A stretch of DNA of 6,512 nucleotides, taken from positions 1 through 6,512 of the forward strand of contig CAMWSA010000219.1 of NCBI GenBank assembly GCA_947176785.1, in the 5' to 3' direction. Source of the DNA: an uncultured Lachnospiraceae bacterium (GTDB taxonomy: Bacteria; Bacillota; Clostridia; Lachnospirales; Lachnospiraceae). Below, in pieces: positions 1 to 6,391 of this stretch. Position 1 is the first letter of the stretch. Each line of letters opens with the position of its first letter. The notes beneath the pieces were generated by a model. The model ran no database searches, was not told the DNA's origin, and saw only the letters and a list, made by a program, of their open reading frames with translations. A program made the translations under genes and the position numbers.

Positions 1-1
1 T

Positions 2-115
2 CCTTTGATTTTCGATTCAACTGAGGAATTTTTTGCCTGTGTGGGAGTGTGCCATGGGGTAAGGATTGAACCGGGAGATGCTGTCAGGTTTTTGAGGAAT
101 TGTGCCATGGGATAG
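2..115 (+). CDS. Possible C-terminal tail of an upstream gene (partial, unrecognised)
   Basis: One plus-strand frame is open from the window edge (first full codon at position 2) to a TAG at 113-115, giving 37 residues that end in RFLRNCAMG. The other two plus frames hit stops within the first 25 bases. The encoded segment (EEFFACVGVCHGVRIEPGDAV) reads like plausible protein, but I recognise no family. It is short enough to be open by chance, and the stretch also contains imperfect direct repeats. If real, the gene ends 65 bp before the DUF1854 gene and could be co-transcribed with it. Confidence 0.3.
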   Translation, partial: PLIFDSTEEFFACVGVCHGVRIEPGDAVRFLRNCAMG

Positions 116-180
116 GGCATTGGGAAACGGATGCTTTGGGCTGACTGATAATGTATGATGATGAAAGGAAAATATATTTT

Positions 181-762
181 ATGGAAGACAATAGAGAAAA
201 TAATATGCCGGACTTGCTGGATTTGCAGGAGTTCGATGAGGAGGCTTTGAAGAGGGAGTCCGAGGAGGTACTGCAGATGCGCCTGATGACGGCGGATAAT
301 GCGGTTTTTACCCGAACGGAGGGAGGATTTCTTGCACTGGAATTCGGAGAAAAGAAATATGACCGGGTTGGGGTGTATCTGACATTTCCCCTGACCAATC
401 CTGAAGAGTTTATCTCCATCCGGGAGGCGGACGAGAAGGCCAGGGAGATCGGCATGATCCGCTCCCTGAAGGATATGCCGGGAGATGTGCAGGACATGAT
501 CCGGGAGCAGGTGCGCCTGCGTTACTTCATGCCCGTGATCCGCAGGGTTATGGAGGTCAAGGATGAGTACGGCTATGCCTACTGGTATGTGCAGACAGAT
601 TTTGGCAGCTGCCGCTTTACCACCCATATGGGAGGCGATGCCGTGGTGGCGTTGGGCGATGCCCGCTACCAGATCACCGACATAGACGGCAACCGTTACG
701 AATTGCCGGATCTGTATGCCCTGACCGTGATGGAGCGCAAAAAACTGGATTTGTTTATCTAA
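181..762 (+). CDS. DUF1854-family protein, partner of the downstream ABC exporter
   Basis: This encodes 193 residues from the ATG at 181. The frame also has an ATG at 151, but that one has no ribosome binding site, whereas 181 is preceded by AAAGGA (164-169). The acidic N-terminus (NMPDLLDLQEFDEEALKRES) leads into a compact mixed alpha/beta domain from about residue 35 to the end, with features I associate with DUF1854: an RTEGGFLAL-like strand, VGVYLTFPLTNPEEFISIR, an arginine-rich helix (RYFMPVIRRVMEVKDEYG), YWYVQTDFG, and an ending of ELPDLYALTVMERKKLDLFI. There is no signal peptide or membrane segment, so it should be cytoplasmic. DUF1854 genes are known to sit beside ABC exporters; in some proteobacteria the pair is annotated as cyanophycin-associated, but no cyanophycin gene is seen here. 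It ends in tandem TAA codons 16 bp before the exporter, so the two are surely one operon. Its biochemical role is unknown; I infer an accessory or regulatory subunit of the exporter. Confidence 0.85.
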   Translation: MEDNRENNMPDLLDLQEFDEEALKRESEEVLQMRLMTADNAVFTRTEGGFLALEFGEKKYDRVGVYLTFPLTNPEEFISIREADEKAREIGMIRSLKDMPGDVQDMIREQVRLRYFMPVIRRVMEVKDEYGYAYWYVQTDFGSCRFTTHMGGDAVVALGDARYQITDIDGNRYELPDLYALTVMERKKLDLFI

Positions 763-763
763 T

Positions 764-769
764 AAGGAG
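764..769 (+). promoter_or_regulatory. Ribosome binding site of the ABC exporter gene
   Basis: AAGGAG lies 9 bp before the ATG at 779, in the 16-bp gap after the DUF1854 stop. It fixes the exporter start and shows that the second gene of the operon can initiate efficiently on its own. Confidence 0.8.
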
Positions 770-778
770 CAATATTTC

Positions 779-3013
779 ATGAAACTACTATATACATTAA
801 AGGAGTCCCAGCAGCAGGCTCTGTCTCTTCATGACGGCGAGACCATCTGGTACTGTGTTCCTGTGGATCTGGCCTTTGACAATGGGGCACACAGCGCCCG
901 GACCAGTTACACGGACCAGACCTGGATCGTCGTCACAGAGGAGCGCCTGGTGACGCTGCGGGGGGACGAAAAGACCTCTGAGCATCTGCTGGCTGACTGC
1001 GAGAAAATAAAATGTGAGCATCAGGTGGGCTGCGGCATTGTGACCGTGTTTCCCAAGGAGGGCCTGCCGGAATGCGTCGCCCGTTTCTCCATGCGCCATA
1101 TTATCCGGGTGGCCTACGCCGTCCGGGGGGCGCAGACTTTGGTTCAGGCCATACAGGAAAAAACAAGCCTTAAAATGGTCAGTCGGGTGGAGAGCCGGGA
1201 GTACGAAAAATATTGTGAGAAGTGCGGCAGGGCCCTGCCGGGCACCAGCAAGTGCATGTACTGTGACGGCAAATCGGAGATTCTGAAAAAGTTTATGGCC
1301 CTGTGTGGGGATTTTGTGGGTAGACTGGTGCTGATTTCCCTGCTGCTGGTATTGCTGGCGGGAATCAATATGTTTAACCCCATGGTACAGCGGTATTTTA
1401 TAGATAACGCCCTGGCAAACGGACAGGGGACCGTGAAGGATCTGTGGATGTTTATCGGTCTGTCCTTTGTGCTGACAGTGGGCGGGATGACCTGCTGGAT
1501 CTACCGTTACTGGCTCTGTGTCAAGCTGGGGGCCTCCCTGAGCATGAGTCTGCGGGCCAAGATGTACTACAAGATCCAGGTGCTGTCCCTGTCCTTTATC
1601 AACAACCGCAAGCCCGGCGAACTGATGAACCGAGTATCCCGGGACACCAAGGAGATCCGTATATTTATGGAGGAAGTTTTCGGGGATATGTTTTCCACAC
1701 TGGTGACCATGCTTGTGTCGCTGATTATGATGCTGATCATCAGTTGGAAAATGACTATATTGTCCCTGGCTTTTGTGGTGGCTGTGATGGTGATTATCCG
1801 GATGTTCTGGCATCATATCCACACCATTTTCCATAAGCAGTGGCTGCGGGCGGATGATCTCAGCAGCAATCTGCAGGACATCCTCTCCGGCATGCGTATT
1901 GTTAAGTCCTTTGGAAAGGAAGAGCGGGAGAGCGCCAGGTTTACAGAAAAAACGGAGGCTTTTGCAGCCATACAGAAAAAGAATGAAACTTTCTGGGCCG
2001 TATTTTTTCCCATAATGACTTTTCTGCTTGGAGTGGGCACCTATATCGCCATATACTTCGGCGGCGTACAGGTGCTGGACGGAAGCATGACGGTGGGAGA
2101 ACTGGTGCAGTTTGTGACCTATAGCGGCTATCTGTTCGGTCCCTTGAGCTGGATGACGCATCTGCCCCGGGCGGTGATGCAGATGCTGACCAGCTTAAAC
2201 CGTATCTATGATGTGCTGGACGAGGAACCCATGCTGGCGGATAAGGCGGAGAGCAAGGCATTTCCCATACAGGGCGCATTTACCTTTGAGGATGTGTCCT
2301 TTGGCTATCAGACCTACGAGCCGGTGCTGGAGCATATTTCCTTTGAGGTAAAGCCGGGAGAGATGATCGGCCTGGTGGGCGCTTCCGGCACGGGCAAGTC
2401 CACGCTGATCAACCTGATCATGCGGCTTTATGACGTGGACCAGGGCAGGATTACGCTGGACGGCTATGACTTGCGGGATGTGCAGATGGAGAGCCTGCAC
2501 TCCCAGATCGGTGTGGTGCTGCAGGAGACATTCCTGTTTTCCGGCACGATCCTGGCAAATATCCGTTTTGCCAAGCAGGATGCCACCTTGGAGGAGGTTA
2601 TCATGGCGGCCAGGGCGGCCAACGCCCATGATTTTATCTGTAAGACCCCGGACGGCTACAACACCTATGTAGGCGAGCATGGCTATAACCTGTCCGGCGG
2701 CGAGAGGCAGCGTATCGCCATTGCCAGGGCGATTCTGAACAATCCCCGGATACTGATTCTGGACGAAGCCACCTCGGCGCTGGATACAGAGAGCGAGTTC
2801 CTGATCCAACAGGCACTTAACCGCCTGGTAAAAGGCAGAACCACCTTTGCCATCGCCCACCGCCTGTCCACCCTGCGGGATGCGGACCGGCTGGTGGTTA
2901 TCGACAAGCACGGCGTGGCCGAGATTGGCACCCACAATGAACTGCTGGAAAAGCAGGGGATTTACTATGGGTTGGTGAATGCACAGCTGCGGATGAGCAG
3001 CGGGGAAAAGTAA
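779..3013 (+). CDS. ABC exporter half-transporter with N-terminal beta-rich domain and zinc ribbon
   Basis: This encodes 744 residues, about 150 longer than a usual MsbA/BmrA-type half-transporter. Residues 1 to about 140 are soluble and beta-rich with a short C-terminal helix; the layout around WIVVTEERLVTLRG resembles bacterial PH-like domains (inference). Next comes a CxxC-x9-CxxC zinc ribbon (Cys146, Cys149, Cys159, Cys162). The exporter membrane domain spans about 178-470, with hydrophobic segments near 180-204, 222-245, 300-345 and 405-440. The ATPase domain is complete: Walker A GASGTGKST (534-542, Lys540), Q-loop Gln582, signature LSGGERQR (638-645), Walker B ILILDE (Asp662, Glu663), and switch His694. 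It should work as a homodimer in the cytoplasmic membrane, with the extra N-terminal part in the cytosol, driving ATP-dependent export. The substrate is not evident. It is translationally spaced with the DUF1854 gene and followed by a strong terminator. NCBI-style annotation calls related DUF1854-linked transporters cyanophycin-associated; nothing in this window supports cyanophycin itself. Confidence 0.96.
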   Translation: MKLLYTLKESQQQALSLHDGETIWYCVPVDLAFDNGAHSARTSYTDQTWIVVTEERLVTLRGDEKTSEHLLADCEKIKCEHQVGCGIVTVFPKEGLPECVARFSMRHIIRVAYAVRGAQTLVQAIQEKTSLKMVSRVESREYEKYCEKCGRALPGTSKCMYCDGKSEILKKFMALCGDFVGRLVLISLLLVLLAGINMFNPMVQRYFIDNALANGQGTVKDLWMFIGLSFVLTVGGMTCWIYRYWLCVKLGASLSMSLRAKMYYKIQVLSLSFINNRKPGELMNRVSRDTKEIRIFMEEVFGDMFSTLVTMLVSLIMMLIISWKMTILSLAFVVAVMVIIRMFWHHIHTIFHKQWLRADDLSSNLQDILSGMRIVKSFGKEERESARFTEKTEAFAAIQKKNETFWAVFFPIMTFLLGVGTYIAIYFGGVQVLDGSMTVGELVQFVTYSGYLFGPLSWMTHLPRAVMQMLTSLNRIYDVLDEEPMLADKAESKAFPIQGAFTFEDVSFGYQTYEPVLEHISFEVKPGEMIGLVGASGTGKSTLINLIMRLYDVDQGRITLDGYDLRDVQMESLHSQIGVVLQETFLFSGTILANIRFAKQDATLEEVIMAARAANAHDFICKTPDGYNTYVGEHGYNLSGGERQRIAIARAILNNPRILILDEATSALDTESEFLIQQALNRLVKGRTTFAIAHRLSTLRDADRLVVIDKHGVAEIGTHNELLEKQGIYYGLVNAQLRMSSGEK

Positions 3014-3067
3014 TATACGAAATGGCATATATCCCCCTGTGAAAAGGATGGGGGAGGGAGAAGAATG

Positions 3068-3115
3068 ACAGCAGGATGGTCAGGGATAAACAACCCGCCG
3101 TTCTGCTGTTTTATT
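3068..3115 (+). terminator. Rho-independent terminator of the DUF1854-ABC operon
   Basis: The stem-loop starts 55 bp after the exporter stop. The 5' arm (3068-3085) pairs with the 3' arm (3094-3109): 13 consecutive pairs including three or four G-U, then a 2-nt bulge (3081-3082) and three G-C pairs closing an 8-nt loop (ATAAACAA, 3086-3093). A short T-rich tail (TTTATT) follows. I paired it by hand; folding energy was not computed. Confidence 0.75.
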
Positions 3116-3117
3116 GC

Positions 3118-3240
3118 GTGAAACGGGAAAAAGAGGGAAGGGCCCTGAAAATGCTTGCCGCCTATTACAGCAGGGGATGTGATTCCAGAGATTTATTCAG
3201 GGGATATAAGATAGAAAGTCAGGAAACTTCGCCGCATTTT
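3118..3240 (+). pseudogene. Fragment of a clostridial AAA-ATPase-like gene (PF09820 type)
   Basis: The frame reads KREKEGRALKMLAAYYSRG followed by CDSRDLFRGYKIESQE, then ends at a TGA (3253-3255). From memory of the family, the part ALKMLAAYYSRGCDSRDLFRGYKI matches the stretch just after the Walker A motif in the large clostridial AAA-ATPase-like/PD-(D/E)XK family (usual pattern RRFGKS, then a helix with MLxAYYxxxxDSxxLF). The Walker A itself is unrecognisable here (EKEGR), and everything before and after is missing. At about 3236-3240 the similarity stops and the sequence becomes homologous to the sensor part of the downstream regulator, so two unrelated fragments are joined. It cannot make a functional ATPase. 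The family assignment is from recall and needs a profile search. Confidence 0.5.
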
Positions 3241-3251
3241 TCCCGATCTGC

Positions 3252-3830
3252 ATGAAGGCGCTGTCGGAGTATCTGGAAGAGGACAGGGAGGTTTTACGGC
3301 AGGCGGTAAGCGCCCTGGGGAGATGGATGGAGCGCTTTTATGACAAGGGCATAGGGGCATATGATGCATGGCGTGAAATGCTTTTGGAGGAAAGATATTT
3401 TACAGGTACAGCCAGTGAGGAATTGCTTTCCTGGCTGCTGGCGCAAAAGGAGATCCTGCACCGTCTGATAGCTGACAGAAGCCGGGAGGCCGGATATCTG
3501 CTGGAGCTGGCAGCAAGGCTGGGAAAGAGGGACAGCAGGCAGTTGGAGCAGGCAGCCCGGCATTTTCAGAAGGTCAGCGCCTACGCGGAGGAGATCCGCT
3601 ATGCGATCGGGGAATGGCCGGATATGGATGCCATGCTGCGGCATCTGACCCACAGGAAGGTGCGGGAGGAGCTGGCAGAGCTGATTCTCTATGCCAGGGC
3701 GGAGGATGAGGCGGCGCTGCAGTGCCTTAAAGAATATTTACAAAAAGGAACTGTTCCGAAGACCATCTATCCTCAAAAAAATCAAGATTTTTTTTCTGCG
3801 TCCTGTTACAATATATCTACACTGCAGTGA
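3252..3830 (+). pseudogene. Truncated, internally deleted duplicate of the downstream AraC-type regulator
   Basis: This is an open frame of 192 residues. Its first residues (MKALSEYLEED) match residues 169-179 of the regulator at 3846-5309 (IKAVSEYLGDD). The next residue already matches residue 335, so about 155 residues of the sensor core are missing without a frame change. From there 153 residues align without gaps to the regulator's C-terminus (335-487), with about 93 identities by hand count (61 percent). The DNA-binding domain is absent altogether. Homology starts slightly before the ATG (FPIC at 3240-3251), so this ATG is a former internal codon, and no ribosome binding site precedes it. 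The ancestral stop after CLKEYLQ is lost, adding about 35 unrelated residues (GTVPKTIYPQKN...) up to the TGA at 3828. I call it a decayed paralogue. A small expressed helical protein cannot be excluded, because the frame has stayed open. Confidence 0.7.
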
Positions 3831-3845
3831 GAGAGGAACGAGTCA
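3746..3845 (+). promoter_or_regulatory. Probable promoter and leader of the AraC-type regulator
   Basis: The AT-rich stretch before the regulator holds a perfect short palindrome GGAAC-T-GTTCC (3747-3757), an A-run/T-run palindrome (AAAAAAATC-AA-GATTTTTTT, 3775-3794), and a good -10 hexamer TACAAT (3807-3812). No -35 close to consensus lies 16-18 bp upstream, which would fit an activator-dependent promoter. The ribosome binding site AGAGGA (3832-3837) lies 8 bp before the ATG at 3846. The 11-bp palindrome could be an operator, possibly for autoregulation. That is inference, and the element also overlaps the read-through tail of the broken copy. Confidence 0.4.
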
Positions 3846-5309
3846 ATGAGCTATTCAACCATAACACGGGCCATGGTCAGCTATGTGGAGGGCCATGCAG
3901 CGGACGTGCGGCTGGATCTGGAACAGATGGGCCGGAGGTTTGGCTTCACGGAGAATTATATCCGGGAACTGTTTGTCAGTCAGGTGGGCGTGTCCATTAT
4001 GCAATATTATAAGAGAAGGCGGATTATCCTGTCGGCGGCCCAGCTTCTGCATACGGATAAAAGAATATTGGATATAGCGCTGGATTGGGGCTTCGGCTCC
4101 CATGAAGCCTATACCCGCGCCTTTGCCAAAGTCATGGGCATGTCTCCCAGCGCTTTTCGCAGGGCCAGGCCGATTCTGGGAAAAGCACAGCTGCGGCCCG
4201 GTGTATATGGCCTTGAATTGCTGGAGCAAAAGGAGCGAAGGAGTGATTTGAGCGGTATGAGGCAGGACAGACAGGAGAGCATAATATTACATGACATTCA
4301 ACAGGTAAAGTATGGAAGCTATGGAAGCGGCACCCCCTTTCCGATCTGTATCAAGGCAGTGTCGGAGTATCTGGGAGATGATGTGTCCTATCCCTATATC
4401 ATGGCGGCCACGGGAGCCGCATTCAGGCTGACATGGAATACGGCCTGCTGGGATCTGAGCAATGTGGACATTTACCACACATTCACGGAGTCCAACGCCG
4501 TGTATGGGCTGGGTGCCAGGGCTTTGGGCCGGGAGTTTTCCTTTTTAGGCCGGGATGAAAACACCACCAAAAAGGAGTTTCAGTCATTTATCAAAGAGCG
4601 CCTGGAGGAGGGTTATCCATGCATTGCCCTGGGGATCATCGGCCCGCCGGAGCCCTGCATTGTGGCCGGATACGGGGATGACGGGGACTGCCTGATGGGC
4701 TGGAATTTTTTCCAGGAGGACCCGGAGTATGCGGGCAATGTAACCACTGCGGAAAACGGCTATTTTGTCAGCAGGGACTGGTGGGAAAATACAGACACCC
4801 AGGCGGTGATGTGTATCGGTCCCGTAAATGCCCAAGGGGCATCCCAGCAGGAGATTCTGCAGCAGGCGGTGAGCGCCCTGGAAGGGCGTATGGAGCATTC
4901 CTATGCCAAGGGAATACAGGCTTATGATGCCTGGCGTGGGATGCTTCTGGAGGACAGCCATTTTGCCAGCACGGTCTATGACAGCCTGTTTTCCAAGCTG
5001 TTGGTGCAGAATGATGCCACCACGTGCCTGGCGGACGGCAGGAACCAGGGGGCCAAATATCTGCTGGAACTGGAGGAGAAGCAGAGAGGCATGGACAACA
5101 CAAAGCTGGAACAGGCAGCCGGGCATTTCCGGAAAGTCAGCGCCTATGCGGAGGAGATGCGCCATAGGATCGGAGACTGGTCGGATATGGATGCCATGCT
5201 TAAACACCTGGCGGACCGGGCAGTGCGGGAGGAACTGGCGCAGCTGATCCTTGAAGCCAAGGCGGAGGACGAGGCGGCGCTGCAGTGCCTTAAGGAGTAT
5301 CTGCAGTAG
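3846..5309 (+). CDS. AraC-family transcriptional regulator with large C-terminal sensor part
   Basis: This encodes 487 residues. Residues about 4-108 are an AraC-type DNA-binding domain with two helix-turn-helix units: LDLEQMGRRFGFTENYIREL (about 23-42) and the conserved second unit with ILDIALDWGFGSHEAYTRAF (74-93) and GMSPSAFR (98-105). In most AraC proteins this domain is C-terminal; here it is at the N-terminus, as in Rob. Residues about 155-325 form a globular part (TPFPICIKAVSEYLG, IMAATGAAFRLTWN, YPCIALGIIGPPEPCIVAGYG, MGWNFFQED) that resembles the BtrH/C39-peptidase-like fold. The position where C39 peptidases carry the catalytic histidine before the VVGY-like strand appears to be Cys271 instead, so I infer ligand sensing rather than proteolysis. 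Residues 335-487 are mostly helical and Ala/Glu-rich. Start choice: AGAGGA 8 bp upstream. A broken duplicate lies directly upstream. Target genes are unknown; the adjacent exporter operon is a possibility, but it is separated by a terminator. Confidence 0.9.
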   Translation: MSYSTITRAMVSYVEGHAADVRLDLEQMGRRFGFTENYIRELFVSQVGVSIMQYYKRRRIILSAAQLLHTDKRILDIALDWGFGSHEAYTRAFAKVMGMSPSAFRRARPILGKAQLRPGVYGLELLEQKERRSDLSGMRQDRQESIILHDIQQVKYGSYGSGTPFPICIKAVSEYLGDDVSYPYIMAATGAAFRLTWNTACWDLSNVDIYHTFTESNAVYGLGARALGREFSFLGRDENTTKKEFQSFIKERLEEGYPCIALGIIGPPEPCIVAGYGDDGDCLMGWNFFQEDPEYAGNVTTAENGYFVSRDWWENTDTQAVMCIGPVNAQGASQQEILQQAVSALEGRMEHSYAKGIQAYDAWRGMLLEDSHFASTVYDSLFSKLLVQNDATTCLADGRNQGAKYLLELEEKQRGMDNTKLEQAAGHFRKVSAYAEEMRHRIGDWSDMDAMLKHLADRAVREELAQLILEAKAEDEAALQCLKEYLQ

Positions 5310-5380
5310 TCCATGGCCTGCTCTCGGCAGAAAACGGTCGGATGGTTCTTAGGCGGATGATTTATACTAACGGCCGCTAT

Positions 5381-5448
5381 GATTTTCCAATCCCTGCACA
5401 ACACATGATGCATAGTCGGGCAGCCTGTGCCGTGCAGGAAGGAAAATC
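5381..5448. repeat. Imperfect inverted repeat (15 bp paired)
   Basis: GATTTTCC (5381-5388) and CCTGCAC (5393-5399) pair with GTGCAGG (5432-5438) and GGAAAATC (5441-5448). The two stem parts are separated by an asymmetric internal loop (AATC against AA). The 32-nt apical region has a further GGCA/TGCC mini-stem (5419-5431). It lies 71 bp after the regulator stop. Confidence 0.55.
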
Positions 5449-5495
5449 TAATCGTCAGAGAGTATAACTGAAGTAGGATATGATTTCATATGACA

Positions 5496-5537
5496 GAAGC
5501 GGAGTAAGGGGCGCATTGCCTGCCGTATCTCCGCTTC
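5496..5537. repeat. Perfect 9-bp inverted repeat
   Basis: GAAGCGGAG (5496-5504) pairs exactly with CTCCGCTTC (5529-5537) across a 24-nt loop. It abuts another small stem (CCTGC/GCAGG, 5537-5552). It sits between the converging regulator and Rpn remnant, where a bidirectional terminator might be expected, but it lacks T-tails. Confidence 0.5.
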
Positions 5538-5581
5538 CTGCTAAACCGCAGGCGGAACTTATTCGTACATTCCGAATACGC

Positions 5582-5959
5582 TTATCTCAACTGATGTAAT
5601 TTTTCTTCAAAATCCTCCGCATTTTTACTGTTGGCGGCAATGTGGCACCATTGACGCAGGGTTAGGAGATCCGTCTGTTCTGTGATAACTGTCTGTAACC
5701 CTGGAGAAACATCGCCATGTTCTGACAAAAGTTCAATGATTACAGCCGCCCGCTCCTCGATTCTGGTATCTCTTTTCAGCCGTCTCATATGTTCTTTCTC
5801 GTTATATTCCGTCAGTAGTCACAGCATACCTAATACCCCTCTTCTGTTTTCTTTGAGAAAATCCGTGAGAATCCCCTGATCCAGGCAATATGCCACAGCT
5901 TCCTCCACAGCGGCTTCCCTTGTCATCCCGCCGGCCAGGTTTTCATCGCCAAAACATAT
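5582..5959 (-). pseudogene. C-terminal remnant of an Rpn / PD-(D/E)XK nuclease-type (putative transposase) gene
   Basis: Read on the minus strand, one frame from 5959 to 5582 encodes LAGGMTREAAVEEAVAYCLD, QGILTDFLKENRRGVLGML, a TGA (5819-5821), then LLTEYNEKEHMRRLKRDTRI and a tail that includes TLRQWCHIAANSKNAEDFEEKL. The pattern of a helical AVxxAVxYCxxxGIL, a DFLxENR segment, a TEYxEKExM segment and a terminal LRQWxxIAAxSxxxxxFEExL is what I know from the C-terminal half of clostridial Rpn-family recombination-promoting nuclease/putative transposase proteins. The in-frame TGA breaks it. Just upstream (about 5945-5955) similarity seems to move to another frame, suggesting a frameshift in a T-run. 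The catalytic N-terminal domain is absent. The piece after the stop could start at the ATG at 5788 (68 residues), but no ribosome binding site argues for it. Confidence 0.55.
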
Positions 5960-6201
5960 TCAGCCCCTGCCAATTCACATAGTAACAATTGAGTCACTGG
6001 CAGAAGCTGCCCGAACTGTAGAGAATACAAGACTCACAGATGGCTTATATTTGGGTCATACCATGGCTGGAAAAATATGTCAAAAAACTTTTTGCCGTAT
6101 ATTATTGCCTTGATTTGCGCAAGGAGACTATGGGGCCTGGCAGAATGCCGGGCATCCGATCATTTATTGCAGGTCTGCTGGCGAGAGAGAACAATTACTT
6201 C

Positions 6202-6271
6202 CGGAAAAACGATTTCCGTATCTGAGTCGGAAAAAGATAGTTGGTGTCACATAAGCAGAAAAAAGTGTCAC
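6202..6271. repeat. Short direct repeats, possible insertion-sequence end
   Basis: CGGAAAAACGAT (6202-6213) recurs as CGGAAAAAGAT (6228-6238), and GTGTCAC occurs at 6244-6250 and 6265-6271, 21 bp apart and each flanked by A-rich DNA. Closely spaced terminal repeats with a GTGTCAC/GTGACAC edge are reminiscent of IS21-family ends. No transposase gene is visible, so this would be an orphan end. The assignment is a guess from pattern only. Confidence 0.3.
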
Positions 6272-6286
6272 TTGCCTTTGACGGCC

Positions 6287-6315
6287 TTGCCCTTGGGAAG
6301 CGGAATTGTTACAAT
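6287..6315 (+). promoter_or_regulatory. Candidate sigma-A promoter
   Basis: TTGCCC (6287-6292) and TACAAT (6310-6315) are separated by exactly 17 bp, which is a good vegetative promoter arrangement. Transcription would start near 6322 and run into the nested inverted repeat at 6392-6497. No protein-coding gene follows within the window, so the product could be a structured RNA, or the gene may lie beyond the edge. Confidence 0.35.
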
Positions 6316-6391
6316 GATCCTGCACACAGAAAATGCGCATGACGATCCGCATAATTCCCTAGACAATTGCGAAACATTCTCTTCTAGTGAC

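Larger units (their letters stand above)
5310..5581. other. Non-coding stretch rich in inverted repeats
   Basis: I see no supportable gene here. The DNA carries several inverted repeats in a row: GATTTTCC/GGAAAATC plus CCTGCAC/GTGCAGG (5381-5448), ATATGA-TT-TCATAT (5478-5491), GAAGCGGAG/CTCCGCTTC (5496-5537), CCTGC/GCAGG (5537-5552), and TATTCG/CGAATA (5560-5578). None is followed by a T-run on either strand, so none is a typical terminator, although one may end the regulator transcript by another route. Confidence 0.6.
5960..6391. other. Stretch without a supportable gene
   Basis: Two plus-strand frames are open (6040-6225 and 6077-6448), but neither has a good ribosome binding site, a recognisable motif, or protein-like composition throughout. 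The base composition is visibly more AT-rich than in the genes to the left. The stretch holds short direct repeats (6202-6271) and a promoter-like pair of hexamers (6287-6315), listed separately. It is most easily read as degraded mobile-element or intergenic DNA. Confidence 0.5.

Noticed and set aside
84..497. Minus-strand open frame opposite the DUF1854 gene
   Set aside because: It has a serine-rich shadow composition and lies antisense to a well-supported gene.
181..3013. Assigning the operon to cyanophycin metabolism
   Set aside because: The DUF1854/ABC pairing is known from cyanophycin loci, but no cyanophycin synthetase or cyanophycinase is present in this window.
797..3028. Long minus-strand open frames opposite the ABC exporter (797-2161 and 2195-3028)
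   Set aside because: They are antisense to an unmistakable ABC exporter, have a His/Gln/Pro-rich composition typical of shadow frames, and contain no family motifs.
3032..3055. TCCCCC/GGGGGA inverted repeat after the exporter stop as terminator
   Set aside because: It has a 6-bp stem, a 12-nt loop and no T-tail. The stem-loop at 3068-3115 is a far better terminator.
3065..3121. Possible 18-residue peptide starting MTAGWSGINN after a GGGGGAGGGAG stretch
   Set aside because: The purine-rich stretch is a good ribosome binding site, but the coding part coincides with the terminator stem-loop, which explains the sequence better.
4584..5207. Minus-strand frame of about 207 residues opposite the regulator
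   Set aside because: It is antisense to an intact AraC-family gene, has no ribosome binding site, and shows no recognisable domain.
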